The notes under the pieces: model-generated
The model's database searches: none
What the model was told of the DNA's origin: nothing
Seen by the model: only the letters and a program-made list of their open reading frames with translations
Position numbers and translations under genes: made by a program
Part shown: positions 16,640 through 25,101 of the stretch, in pieces
Layout of the letters: the number at the start of each line of letters is the position of its first letter
How positions within the stretch are numbered: the stretch's first letter is position 1
Source of the DNA: Actinoplanes sandaracinus
GTDB taxonomy: Bacteria > Actinomycetota > Actinomycetes > Mycobacteriales > Micromonosporaceae
Length of the DNA: 64,000 nucleotides
Assembly (NCBI RefSeq): GCF_030009775.1
Contig: NZ_JASCTH010000008.1
Span: 262,362-326,361, forward strand
Reading direction: 5' to 3'

Positions 16640-17565
16640 TCTGTGCTCCCCATCAGGGTATCGGCTCCGGCGTCGAGGAGATCGATGGCAAGTGCCTTGC
16701 CGATCTCCGCCGCGCCGGCGGGCGTTCCGGTGCGCGACAGACGGATGGCTCGAAGCCCATCCGGGCTGATCACCGCACCGCGCAGATAAATCTCGTCGCC
16801 GTCGTCGCCCTCAGCGACTTCGGCGTGTGCCGCGACCGGTGCGGAGCACCCGGCCTCGAGCGTGGCAAGCATCGACCGCTCCGCCACCACGGCGGCGCGG
16901 GTCGGTGCGTGATCGAGTGCGGACAGCAGCTCGATCAGGTCGGTGTCGTCGGCCCGGCACTCCACCGCCAGCGCTCCCTGAGCGGGGGCGGGCAGCATCA
17001 GCATCGGGTCGAGCGTCTCGGTGATCTCCGCAGAACGGCCGAGACGGGCCACTCCGGCCCGGGCGAGAACGACGGCATCGAGATCAGCCTCGGGTCCGAG
17101 TACCCGGGCGATACGCGAGTCGACGTTCCCTCGGATCGGTGTGACCTGCAAGTCTAGGCCCAGAGCGTGCAATTGCGCGACACGGCGCACTGCACCGGTG
17201 CCGATGGTCGACCCCGGCGGCAGCTCGGTCAAGGTCAGGCCGTCACGGGCGATCAGGGCGTCCCGCGGGTCCTCCCGGGGCGGCACCGCGGCGATGTGCA
17301 GGCGAGGGTGCTCGGCGGTGGGCAGGTCCTTGTACGAGTGGACGGCGAAGTCGATCTCACCGGCCAGCAGGGCGTCCCGCAGCGCGGACACGAACACACC
17401 GACCCCGAGCTGAGCCACCGGAGCGTCGGATCGGTCGCCGGGGGTGACGATCCGGACCAGCTCGACCGGGCGGCCGGTGGCGGCGGTCACGTCGTCGGCG
17501 ACCATCTGCGACTGGGTGAGCGCCAGGGCGCTGCCCCGCGTCCCCAGACGAAGCGGTGTGCTCAC
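16636..17565 (-). CDS. hemC: hydroxymethylbilane synthase (porphobilinogen deaminase)
   Basis: The 309-residue HemC polymerises four porphobilinogens into hydroxymethylbilane. The sequence shows [15 protein letters not shown] at the N-terminus, the HSYKDLPT block, [12 protein letters not shown], and the cofactor-binding cysteine in [13 protein letters not shown], which carries the dipyrromethane primer. The GTG start at 17565 overlaps the hemA stop (GTGA), and its stop overlaps the hemD start, so the three genes are tightly coupled in one transcript. Length is normal. Confidence 0.97.
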   Translation of the reverse strand: MSTPLRLGTRGSALALTQSQMVADDVTAATGRPVELVRIVTPGDRSDAPVAQLGVGVFVSALRDALLAGEIDFAVHSYKDLPTAEHPRLHIAAVPPREDPRDALIARDGLTLTELPPGSTIGTGAVRRVAQLHALGLDLQVTPIRGNVDSRIARVLGPEADLDAVVLARAGVARLGRSAEITETLDPMLMLPAPAQGALAVECRADDTDLIELLSALDHAPTRAAVVAERSMLATLEAGCSAPVAAHAEVAEGDDGDEIYLRGAVISPDGLRAIRLSRTGTPAGAAEIGKALAIDLLDAGADTLMGSTE

Positions 17566-18863
17566 GGCTTTCCCCCGATCTCCGGCACCGCGTCAGCCTG
17601 GGTGGCGAGCGGCACGTCCAGGTCGAACAATTCGCGGAGCAGGGCCGCGTACTGGTCTCCGCCGGGCTCGGCGGCGAGCTGGCGGACACGCACCGTGGGT
17701 GAGTGCAGCAGCTGCTGGACGACCCGGTGCAGGGTACGGGAAACATCCGCCCGCTGCTCCTCGGTGAAATCCGGCCGCCTGGAGATCAACTTGCGCATCT
17801 CCGTCGACATGACCTCTTCCGCGCGGGTGCGCAGTGCCGCCACCGTAGGCGCGATCTCCGCCCCGCGCAGCCAGCCGAGGAAGCCGTCCACCTCACTCGC
17901 GACGATCTGCTCGACGGCCGCGGTCTCGGCCACCGCCGGCTGGGTGCGGCGCCCGGCGGCGAGACTGTCGATGTCGACGACGACCATGCCCGGCAGTTCA
18001 GCGGCGTCGGGCGCCACGTCCCGGGGGACGGCCAGGTCGAGGACGACCAGCTCCTTGACGGCGAGCGCCTTCGCCAGACGGTCACGGGTCAGCACCGGCT
18101 CGGTGGAGGCGGTGGCCGTGACCACGATGTCGACCTCACCGAGCACCGCGTCGAGCTGCTCGAAACCGACGGCGATCGCGCCGTACGCCTCGGCCAGCCG
18201 GTCGGCCCGATCGTGGCTGCGGTTGGTGATCCGCAGCGGGCCGACGCCGGCCCGGGTGAGCGTGGCCACCGACAGGGCGCCCATCGCACCGGCGCCGATG
18301 ACCAGCGCGGACCGCCCGGTCAGGTCGCCGCCGAAGTGCTCGGCGGCCACATCGAGGGCGGCGGTGACGACGCTCTGCCCGGCCCGGTCGATGCCGGTCT
18401 CGGCGTGGGCCCGCTTGCCGACCCGCAGCGCCTGCTGCATCAGCTCGTGCAGCAGCCGCCCGGCCGAGTCGACCTCGGTCGCCGCGTGGTACGCGTCACG
18501 CAGTTGCCCGAGGATCTGCGCCTCACCGACGACCATCGAGTCGAGGCCGGACGACACCCGGAACGAGTGCCGGACCGCCGCTTCGCCGTAGTGCACGTAG
18601 AGATGACCGGCCAACTCGGTGGCCGGGATGCCGGAGTGCTCGGACAGCACGTTGCAGATGTCGCCGAGGCCGCCGTGGAAGCCGCTGACCGCCGCGTACA
18701 CCTCGACCCGGTTGCAGGTGGAGACGACGACGGCCTCTCCCACGTACGGCTGGGCGACCAGGCGTTGCAGCAGGTCGGGGACGGCGGACTCGGAGATGGC
18801 GAGGCGCTCCAGGACCGCGACGTCAGCGGTGCGGTACGAGGCGCCGATGCTGAGCAGGTTCAC
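17562..18863 (-). CDS. hemA: glutamyl-tRNA reductase
   Basis: The 433-residue HemA reduces glutamyl-tRNA to glutamate-1-semialdehyde, the committed step of C5-pathway tetrapyrrole synthesis. The catalytic Cys is in [12 protein letters not shown] (about residue 50). [17 protein letters not shown] block follows, then the NADPH domain [14 protein letters not shown], and a C-terminal dimerisation helix region with [17 protein letters not shown]. The GTG start at 18863 overlaps the rex stop (GTGA). Placement directly behind rex means heme precursor supply is tied to NADH/NAD+ balance, as known in Streptomyces. Confidence 0.97.
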   Translation of the reverse strand: MNLLSIGASYRTADVAVLERLAISESAVPDLLQRLVAQPYVGEAVVVSTCNRVEVYAAVSGFHGGLGDICNVLSEHSGIPATELAGHLYVHYGEAAVRHSFRVSSGLDSMVVGEAQILGQLRDAYHAATEVDSAGRLLHELMQQALRVGKRAHAETGIDRAGQSVVTAALDVAAEHFGGDLTGRSALVIGAGAMGALSVATLTRAGVGPLRITNRSHDRADRLAEAYGAIAVGFEQLDAVLGEVDIVVTATASTEPVLTRDRLAKALAVKELVVLDLAVPRDVAPDAAELPGMVVVDIDSLAAGRRTQPAVAETAAVEQIVASEVDGFLGWLRGAEIAPTVAALRTRAEEVMSTEMRKLISRRPDFTEEQRADVSRTLHRVVQQLLHSPTVRVRQLAAEPGGDQYAALLRELFDLDVPLATQADAVPEIGGKP

Positions 18864-19648
18864 GAACCGACCGCCTCCTGATTTCCCGGCACGGCGTTCC
18901 CCGGCGCTGCCTTCCCCGGCGCGGCATCGGCCGCCACGGCGGCGGCCCGGCCGCCCGGGAGCGCGGTCAGGGACGCCTTGCGGTGCTCGTGGAACGAAAG
19001 GATCTGGAGCTCGATGGCGAGATCCACCTTACGGACGTCGACGTTGGGCGGCACCGAGAGAACTCCCGGGGCGAAGTTGAGAATGCTCGTCACCCCCGCG
19101 GCGATCAGCGCGTCGGCGACCGCCTGCGCGGTTCCGGGCGGGGTGGCGATGACGCCGATCGCGATCGACTCCTCGGCCGCGATCCGCTCCAGGTCGTCGG
19201 TGTGCTGCACGATGAGGCCGTTGATCTCCTCACCGACCTTCTTCGGGTCGGCATCGAAGAGCGCCACCACCCGGAAGCCCCGGCTGGCGAAGCCGGCGTA
19301 ACCGGCCAGGGCGTGCCCAAGATTGCCGACGCCGACCAGGCAGACCGCGCGGTTCTTGTCGAGACCGAGGATGTACTCGATCTGGTAGACGAGCAGGGCG
19401 ACGTCATAACCGACGCCACGTGTGCCGTACGACCCGAGGTGGGAGAGGTCTTTGCGGAGCTTGGCCGAGTTGACCCCGGCGGCTGCGGCCAGACCCTCGC
19501 TGGAGACCGTCTCCGCGCCGGTCTCGGCGAGGTGATGGAGGGCGCGCAGGTATTCCGGAAGTCGCGCGATGGTCGCCTCCGGTAGATCCGGGAAGGCCGG
19601 GACGCCATCGGCTTCGCCGGGCGTGCTTCCGTGACGCTGCTGGCTCAT
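18860..19648 (-). CDS. rex: redox-sensing transcriptional repressor Rex
   Basis: The 262-residue Rex has an N-terminal winged helix (about 20-90; ATIARLPEYLRALHHL, NSAKLRKDLSHLGSYGTRGVGY). A Rossmann domain follows (CLVGVGNLGHALAGYAGF) that senses NADH/NAD+, and a C-terminal domain-swap helix contains LQILSFHEHRKASLTALPGG. An Ala/Pro-rich tail of about 30 residues is extra. The ATG at 19648 has GGAG close upstream; a longer upstream frame has no Rex-like sequence. Rex represses respiratory and heme genes when NADH is low. A good Rex operator lies 114 bases upstream, so autoregulation of rex-hemACD is expected. Confidence 0.97.
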   Translation of the reverse strand: MSQQRHGSTPGEADGVPAFPDLPEATIARLPEYLRALHHLAETGAETVSSEGLAAAAGVNSAKLRKDLSHLGSYGTRGVGYDVALLVYQIEYILGLDKNRAVCLVGVGNLGHALAGYAGFASRGFRVVALFDADPKKVGEEINGLIVQHTDDLERIAAEESIAIGVIATPPGTAQAVADALIAAGVTSILNFAPGVLSVPPNVDVRKVDLAIELQILSFHEHRKASLTALPGGRAAAVAADAAPGKAAPGNAVPGNQEAVGS

Positions 19649-19761
19649 CTGACTCCGTGCCGACGAGGCGGACCTGCGGTGAGCCCTGTCTGTGCGATAC
19701 CGGTGAAACCCTCTGGGGGTGGCTGTGGTAGCGGGGCTCGTCGGAGTCACAGAGTAGGCGC

Positions 19762-19779
19762 TTGTGAAGGCGTGCACAA
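19762..19779. promoter_or_regulatory. Rex operator (ROP) upstream of rex-hemACD
   Basis: TTGTGAAGGCGTGCACAA matches the actinobacterial Rex consensus TTGTGAA-N4-TTCACAA with one mismatch (G for T in the right half). It lies 114 bases upstream of the rex ATG, suitable for autorepression. Confidence 0.85.
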
Positions 19780-19880
19780 ATCGCGATCTTGCCGGGACAA
19801 TTGGACAAGATCGACCCGGCTGTGTTAGTCGGGCCGACCTGTCGAGTATTACCGCTTCCACCCCGCCAGGGCCACCTGGC

Positions 19881-20522
19881 TCAGAGTGACATGGCCATCT
19901 TTACCGCTTCCACCAGCGTGTCGGCGACCGGACGGCCGGATTCACGCAACCGTGCGGGGTGGGTGAACCCGCCGGTGTAGAGGACCGCCTGCCCGCCGAC
20001 CGACTCGGCGGCCTCCGCGTCGTCCAGCGAATCGCCGATCAGCACCACGTCGGCGCCGGCCACGCCGAGCTCGGCCAGGTGCGCGGCGAGATGCCCGGCC
20101 TTGAAGCCGCCGCCCAGCTCGGCACGCAGGCCGTCAATGCGGGTGAAGAGGCCGGCCAGCCCGTAGCCCTCGACCGCCGGGACGAGCTCGCTGTGGAACC
20201 ACATGGAGAGCAGCGACTGGCTGCCCGGCCAGGTCTTGATCGCGGCCATCGCGTCGGCGGCCAGGGAGACGTCGGTCAGCCCCAGGCGGTACGCGTCGTG
20301 AAAGATCTTGTCGAGCCGCCCGAACTCCTCGGCGTCCACCGCCCGGCCGAGCATCTCGGCGTAGAACTCGGCCACCGGGCGGCGGAAGGCCCGCCGGTGC
20401 TCGTCGGCGTCCACCGCGCGGCCGCCGACGTGGGCGAAGGCACCGTTGGTCGACGCGACCACCAGGTGGAGATCGTCGAGAAGTGTTCCGTTCCAGTCCC
20501 AGACCAAATGCTTTGCTGTCAC
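19881..20522 (-). CDS. HAD-superfamily hydrolase
   Basis: The 213-residue protein opens with HLVWDWNGTLLDD, HAD motif I with Asn in place of the usual second Asp (DxN rather than DxD). The tail has VVLIGDSLDDAEAAESVGGQAVLYTGG, the motif IV region. This resembles phosphoglycolate-phosphatase-like HADs; the substrate is unknown, and the DxN change may slow or alter phosphatase chemistry. The GTG at 20522 is used because the motif follows at once. A GTG at 20549 would overlap the glutaredoxin gene end by 17 bases and is possible. It is last in an operon with acyl-CoA synthetase and glutaredoxin-like genes. Confidence 0.88.
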   Translation of the reverse strand: MTAKHLVWDWNGTLLDDLHLVVASTNGAFAHVGGRAVDADEHRRAFRRPVAEFYAEMLGRAVDAEEFGRLDKIFHDAYRLGLTDVSLAADAMAAIKTWPGSQSLLSMWFHSELVPAVEGYGLAGLFTRIDGLRAELGGGFKAGHLAAHLAELGVAGADVVLIGDSLDDAEAAESVGGQAVLYTGGFTHPARLRESGRPVADTLVEAVKMAMSL

Positions 20523-20532
20523 CCGCGAGAAA

Positions 20533-20778
20533 CTACAGGCGGGGCTCACCCGGTTGTCGAGCCAAATCCCGCAGCAGCCGGTCCTCCTCGATCCGCCAGT
20601 AGCCGTGCTCCTTGCCGTCCAGCAGCACCACCGGCACCCGGTCGCCGTAGTCGCGTTCCAGCTCGATCGACGAGTCCACGTCGACCCGGGCCCACTGTCC
20701 CGGCGCGATCCGGTCCAGCGTCCGCTCGGCCACCTCGCACAGGTGACATCCGTCCCGGCTGATCAGGGTCAGTCTCAC
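20533..20778 (-). CDS. glutaredoxin-family protein
   Basis: The 81-residue thioredoxin-fold protein starts RLTLISRDGCHLCEVAERTLD, so it has a CxxC-type active site CHLC near residue 10. The cis-Pro region is RVPVVLLDGKEHGYWRIEEDRL. It would act as a small cytosolic thiol-disulfide protein; in a mycothiol producer its reductant may be mycothiol. The GTG at 20778 overlaps the acyl-CoA synthetase stop (GTGA). This small gene sits near rex and bldN in several actinomycetes, from memory of Streptomyces gene order. A longer frame reading upstream is the synthetase gene in a different phase. Confidence 0.88.
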   Translation of the reverse strand: MRLTLISRDGCHLCEVAERTLDRIAPGQWARVDVDSSIELERDYGDRVPVVLLDGKEHGYWRIEEDRLLRDLARQPGEPRL

Positions 20779-22268
20779 AGGTCCCTCTTCCGTACCTTGC
20801 CGATCGCCGTCCGCGGCAGTTCGGCCACCAACTCGACGCCCGGCAGCTTGAACCGGGCCAGCCGGGCCGCGCAGTGCACCTGCAACTCGGTCGCGCTGGG
20901 CGGCGGATCGCCGGAGACCACCACGTACGCGTGCGGGCGCTGGCCGGTCTCGGTGTCCGGCACGCCGACCACGGCGGCCGCCGTCACCCGTGGATGCGCC
21001 GCCAGCACCCGCTCGATCTCGGCCGGGTAGACGTTGAAGCCGTTCACCAGGATCAGCTCGCCGATCCGGTCGACCAGCACTAGGTCGCCGTCGCCGTCGG
21101 CGTACGCGATGTCGCCGGTGGGCCACCAGCCGTCCGGGCCGGGGCCGTCACGGCCGTCCGGCCAGTAACCGGAGAACACGTTCGCCCCGCGCACCACGAT
21201 CTCGCCCGGATCGGTGCCGGCGGACTCCGCCACCTCGAGGCCCTCATCGACCGAGGCGGTGCCGTCCCGCCACAATTCGGCGCCGGAGACGGTGCGCAGC
21301 AGCAGCTCGACACCGGGCAGCGGGCGGCCGATCGAGCCGCTCTTGTCCCGGTCGCTGACGGCGGTCGTGGTCAGCACCGGGGCGGTTTCGGTCAGGCCGT
21401 ACCCGATGAGGATGGCCCGGCCGGTCAGGGCGCGGTAGCGCGCGGCGACACCGCCGTCCAGCGGCGCCGCGCCGCACACCGCGGTCCGCACGCCGGCCAG
21501 CGCCGCGCCGGCCTCCGGGAGCGCGGTCCACGCCTGGTACATCCCGGGCACCCCGACCGTGACGGTCACCGCGTGCCGGGTGATTATTTCCAGACTCTCC
21601 ACCGGGTCGAAGCGCTCGACCAGCACCCCGGTCGCCGCGTGGTGCGCCACGCTGCCGAGCCCGGTGTTCAAGCCGTAGGCGTGGAAGAACGGCACCGCCA
21701 GCAGCACGACGTCGTCCGGCCCGACCACCGCCGGCTCGATGCGGTCCAACTGGTCGTGGTTGGCGGCGAGGGCGGCGTGGGTGAGCATCGCGCCCTTCGG
21801 GCGCCCGCTCGTCCCCGAGGTGTAGAGCAGAACGGCGAGATCATCATTCTTCGGTACGCCGTGGGCGTGCCCGCCGTCCGCAAGAGGCGCGCCGGTCGCC
21901 TCCGGGGACGGGCGGCCCTCCGCGGGCAACGGGCCGTCGACGGTCAGAGCCGCACCGGAGTCGGCGATCGCGAACTCCCGCTCGTCGGCGGTGTAGCCCG
22001 GGTTGAGCGGCACCGCCACCCGGCCGGCGCGGAGCACCCCGAAGTAGACGGCGGCGAAGTCGGCCGTGTTGCCGAGCAGCAGCGCGACCCGGTCGCCGGG
22101 CGCGGTGCGCGAGGCGATCCAGCGGGCCGCCGCGGACACTCGCGCGTCCAGTTCCGCCCAGGTGACGGATGCGTCCCCGGCGATCAGCGCGGGCCGGCCG
22201 GGACGGCGTCGGGCGGCCTCGGCAACGGGGTCGCGCGCGGGTTCCTCCACGAGGCCCGAGTCTGGCAC
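20775..22268 (-). CDS. acyl-CoA synthetase (AMP-forming)
   Basis: The 497-residue ANL-superfamily enzyme activates a carboxylate with ATP and CoA. It has the P-loop LLYTSGTSGRPKGAML, the A5 block IGYGLTETAPV, the hinge motif WWPTGDIAYADGDGDL with VDRIGELILVNGFNVYPAEIE, and the C-terminal lysine in PRTAIGKVRKRDL. Substrate length cannot be told; FadD-like fatty acid use is likely. GTG 22268 is favoured by GGAGG 7 bases upstream, although 75 more in-frame codons are open beyond it. It leads a leftward operon with the glutaredoxin and HAD genes and diverges from the bldN leader ORF. Confidence 0.93.
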   Translation of the reverse strand: MPDSGLVEEPARDPVAEAARRRPGRPALIAGDASVTWAELDARVSAAARWIASRTAPGDRVALLLGNTADFAAVYFGVLRAGRVAVPLNPGYTADEREFAIADSGAALTVDGPLPAEGRPSPEATGAPLADGGHAHGVPKNDDLAVLLYTSGTSGRPKGAMLTHAALAANHDQLDRIEPAVVGPDDVVLLAVPFFHAYGLNTGLGSVAHHAATGVLVERFDPVESLEIITRHAVTVTVGVPGMYQAWTALPEAGAALAGVRTAVCGAAPLDGGVAARYRALTGRAILIGYGLTETAPVLTTTAVSDRDKSGSIGRPLPGVELLLRTVSGAELWRDGTASVDEGLEVAESAGTDPGEIVVRGANVFSGYWPDGRDGPGPDGWWPTGDIAYADGDGDLVLVDRIGELILVNGFNVYPAEIERVLAAHPRVTAAAVVGVPDTETGQRPHAYVVVSGDPPPSATELQVHCAARLARFKLPGVELVAELPRTAIGKVRKRDL

Positions 22269-22536
22269 AAAGGCCCCTCCACCGGGACGCCGGACATCCG
22301 GTCCGTCCGGAATGCGGCTTGTTCCATCAACGTGACCTTGACGAGGGTTGCCGAGTTCGGCGCGATTCGCGGCTTTGCGCGCACCGCACACGGTGTGCGA
22401 CTCCGCGTGTCCGAAGTCGGCAATACTTCCGCTCTTAGTAACGGAATCACACCAACGGGTGAGGGCGACCGGCTTTTCCGCGGGTTGTCCCACCCCTTTT
22501 GTTGTGAGTGACCACCCTCATCCCGAGGAGGCCGCT

Positions 22537-22632
22537 GTGCCCCACAAAGCACAAAATCACGGTGAATCTACGTCTGGCGGGACGGATTCGCTGTCATGGC
22601 AGCAGGCCCGCCGGGTTGAGGAGGCGCAGTGA
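22537..22632 (+). CDS. 31-codon leader ORF coupled to bldN
   Basis: GAGGAGG lies 5 bases before a GTG that opens a 31-residue frame, from MPHKAQNHGES to ARRVEEAQ. Its stop overlaps the bldN GTG (GTGA), so ribosomes finishing it could start bldN. The peptide is hydrophilic with no known domain. A GTG at 22504 is in frame and would lengthen it by 11 residues. It may be a short conserved partner gene or a translational leader that tunes sigma factor output. No family is recognised; the coupling geometry is the main evidence. Confidence 0.6.
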   Translation: MPHKAQNHGESTSGGTDSLSWQQARRVEEAQ

Positions 22633-23672
22633 CTCATGTGTACGCCGAGGACCCGTACCACCGCGATGTCCTCGCGGCCCGCCACGCGCTCACCGAGGGG
22701 CTGAACGTTCTGCGCGATTCAGTGAACCATTTTCAACCTGGCATCGGCCTTGGAGTGTCCTGGATGATGACGGGCACCGGGCCGCAGCGCCCTCGCCACG
22801 TTGAAAAAAGTTCATTCGACGGCGTGATCGTCAACGCGATCCGTGGTGACAGCTCGAAGCAGACCGGCAGTCGCCGGACGCCCAACGGGCCCCCCGCGGT
22901 CGCGTCGCCGCAATCCGGCAACGGCAAGTTCAGCGGCGGCCGCGTGGGCGGACCCCGGACACCGTCTCAGCCCACCGCGGGCCAGCGGTCCAACATCGGC
23001 GAGGGTGAGACCGTCGCCGGCGACCACACCGTGGTCCTCCCGACGCAGAGCACCACCGGCCCCCCCACCGAGGCCACTCCACCGAAGGCCCGGCCCGACC
23101 GCGGTGATCCGGCCGCCGAGGTGTGGGCCCTCGTCGAGCGGGCCCAGGCCGGCGAGTCCGAGGCGTTCGGGCTGATCTACGACCGTTACGTCGACACCGT
23201 CTTCCGGTTCGTCTACTTCCGCGTCGGTAACCGGCAGCTCGCCGAGGACCTCACCTCGGACACCTTCCTGCGCGCTCTCAAGCGCATCGGCAGCTTCACC
23301 TGGCAGGGCCGTGACCTCGGCGCCTGGCTGGTGACGATCGCCCGGAACCTGGTCGCCGACCATTTCAAGTCCGGCCGGTACCGCCTGGAGGTGACCACCG
23401 GCGACGTGCTCGACGCCGACCGCGAGGACCGGGGCCCGGAGGGCAGCCCGGAGTCCGCGGTGGTCGACCACATCACCAACGTCGCTCTGCTCACCGCGGT
23501 CAAGCAGCTCAACCCGGAACAGCAGGAGTGCATCGTGCTCCGGTTCCTCCAGGGCTTCTCGGTGGCCGAGACCGCGCAGACCATGGGGAAGAACGAGGGA
23601 GCCATCAAGGCGCTGCAGTACCGGGCGGTGCGCGCGCTCAACCGGCTTCTGCCGGACGGGTTCCAATCTTGA
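22629..23672 (+). CDS. bldN: ECF sigma factor BldN
   Basis: The 347-residue protein has an ECF sigma core. Region 2 lies at about 160-235 (EAFGLIYDRYVDTVFRFVYFRVG, LAEDLTSDTFLRALKRIGSF, with WQGRDLGAWLVTIARNLVADHFKS). Region 4 lies at about 280-340 (LNPEQQECIVLRFLQGFSV, MGKNEGAIKALQYRAVRAL). The core closely resembles my memory of Streptomyces sigma-BldN, which controls aerial-hypha genes and is held by the membrane anti-sigma RsbN. The N-terminal 155 residues are a long Pro/Thr/Gly-rich extension; Streptomyces BldN also has a cleaved pro-sequence, but shorter. The GTG start overlaps the leader ORF stop, and rsbN follows after 175 bases. Confidence 0.93.
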   Translation: MTHVYAEDPYHRDVLAARHALTEGLNVLRDSVNHFQPGIGLGVSWMMTGTGPQRPRHVEKSSFDGVIVNAIRGDSSKQTGSRRTPNGPPAVASPQSGNGKFSGGRVGGPRTPSQPTAGQRSNIGEGETVAGDHTVVLPTQSTTGPPTEATPPKARPDRGDPAAEVWALVERAQAGESEAFGLIYDRYVDTVFRFVYFRVGNRQLAEDLTSDTFLRALKRIGSFTWQGRDLGAWLVTIARNLVADHFKSGRYRLEVTTGDVLDADREDRGPEGSPESAVVDHITNVALLTAVKQLNPEQQECIVLRFLQGFSVAETAQTMGKNEGAIKALQYRAVRALNRLLPDGFQS

Positions 23673-23847
23673 CCGGGCGTCCGCGGATGTCGATCTCCGA
23701 TACCCGATGGCACCGTCGCACACCCGTAACCGGGGCCGCGTGTCGCGCGTTTGTCCGGATGCGACCCGGAACCGTGAACGACGGCACGGTCGCCGGCGTC
23801 GGCCCGCTGGCCGGCGAGACATTAACAAGCGAGGGGAGGTGCCCACG

Positions 23848-25002
23848 GTGAAGTTCGCGTTCCCGAACTCCCGGAGTGCCGAGCGCTTCGCGGAACTTAT
23901 CGACGACACCGGCGGCACGCGTCGGCACCACAGCCGTGGTCAAGCCGACGAGGAGCTCAACCGACTGGTCGCCATCGGCAGCCGGCTCTCCGCGGCCCGG
24001 CCCGGCGCAACGGTCGAATCCGAGTTCCGCGTCGGCCTGCGCGCCATGCTGGTCGCCACAGCCGAGCGGGACGGCATCGGGCGGACCGCCGCCGAAGCCG
24101 ATCCCGAGGTGATCGTCGAGGCCGCCGTCCGGCGCCCGCTGTTCGGCCGCCGGATACGTGCCCGTGGAGCCATCGTGATCGGCGTAGCCGCCGGCGCGAT
24201 GGCCGTCTCCGGGATTTCCGCGGCTAGCGAGAGCGCATCACCGGGCGACGCCCTGTACAGCGTCAAACGCCAGACCGAACGAGCGCAGCTGGCGATCGCC
24301 GGTTCCGATGTGACGCGGGGGCAGCTGTCGCTGGACTTCGCGCGGACCCGGCTCTCCGAGGCTGTCTCGATGAAGGGCGACGAGCCCGAGTTCGCGCTGG
24401 TGCTGGACGACATGGACGCCGACACCCGCAAGGGGGTACGGCTGCTGACCACGTCGTCGGTGGCTCAGCGGGACACCAAACCGCTGGCCACACTGGACGG
24501 CTTCGTCACCGACCAGCGCAAGTCGTTCGCCCCGGCCATGGAGAAGCTGTCCACGGCCAACCGCGAGCGGGCCACCGTGTCGCTCGGCCTGCTGGAGGAC
24601 GTCGCCCAACGCGCCGACGACCTGCGCACCGGGCTCGGCTGCGACAAGGTCACGCCGGCCGGTTCCGACGCGCTCGGGCCGAAACTGCGCGACTGCACGG
24701 CCGGATCCACCGGCGGCGGCGGGCCGGACGTGACGTCCAGCCAGGATCAGAACGACAAGACCGGGACCAGGCAGGGTGGGCAGACCACGACGCCGAAGCC
24801 GTCCAAATCGGGAGCCGCCGTGGATCCCGCGGTGACCGGGCAGGCGACCGTTCCGGGCAAGTCGGCCGGACCGGGTGTGGCACCGGCCGTCAGCGGCGGG
24901 GCGGCCACGCCGGCGTCCGGCGTGCCGGTCGGCCCGCTGGACAGTGGGCCGGCGAACGAAGAAGACGGTGTGCTGGGCGGCCTGCTCGGCGACCTCTTCT
25001 GA
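23848..25002 (+). CDS. rsbN: RsbN-like anti-sigma factor (DUF5667)
   Basis: The 384-residue protein starts at GTG 23848 behind GGGGAGG, which rejects 47 upstream open codons. Residues 1-100 would be the cytoplasmic sigma-binding part. One TM helix lies at about 106-127 (GAIVIGVAAGAMAVSGISAA). The outer DUF5667 part begins ASPGDALYSVKRQTERAQLAIAG and continues to about 240, and a Pro/Thr/Gly-rich tail ends GVLGGLLGDLF. In Streptomyces the gene after bldN encodes RsbN, an anti-sigma of this layout. Position and domain order support the same job here: holding BldN at the membrane. Confidence 0.9.
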   Translation: MKFAFPNSRSAERFAELIDDTGGTRRHHSRGQADEELNRLVAIGSRLSAARPGATVESEFRVGLRAMLVATAERDGIGRTAAEADPEVIVEAAVRRPLFGRRIRARGAIVIGVAAGAMAVSGISAASESASPGDALYSVKRQTERAQLAIAGSDVTRGQLSLDFARTRLSEAVSMKGDEPEFALVLDDMDADTRKGVRLLTTSSVAQRDTKPLATLDGFVTDQRKSFAPAMEKLSTANRERATVSLGLLEDVAQRADDLRTGLGCDKVTPAGSDALGPKLRDCTAGSTGGGGPDVTSSQDQNDKTGTRQGGQTTTPKPSKSGAAVDPAVTGQATVPGKSAGPGVAPAVSGGAATPASGVPVGPLDSGPANEEDGVLGGLLGDLF

Positions 25003-25012
25003 CGGAACTGGC

Positions 25013-25053
25013 GAGGGGCGGTGCCGGAGCTCATCACTCCGGGGCCGCCCCTC
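25013..25053. terminator. hairpin after rsbN
   Basis: A 17-base stem (25013-25029 with 25037-25053, one mismatch and one G-U) starts with GAGGGGCGG and ends with CCGCCCCTC across a 7-base loop. It lies between convergent rsbN and acyltransferase genes and could serve both. Confidence 0.7.
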
Positions 25054-25101
25054 AACCGTCACTATAGGACGGACCGGGCGAACCGTGCCAGAAGAATGGC
25101 A

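Noticed and set aside
13913..16789. 958-codon open frame on the plus strand
   Set aside because: It is antisense to hemB and hemD and arises from high GC at third positions; no domain and no ribosome site.
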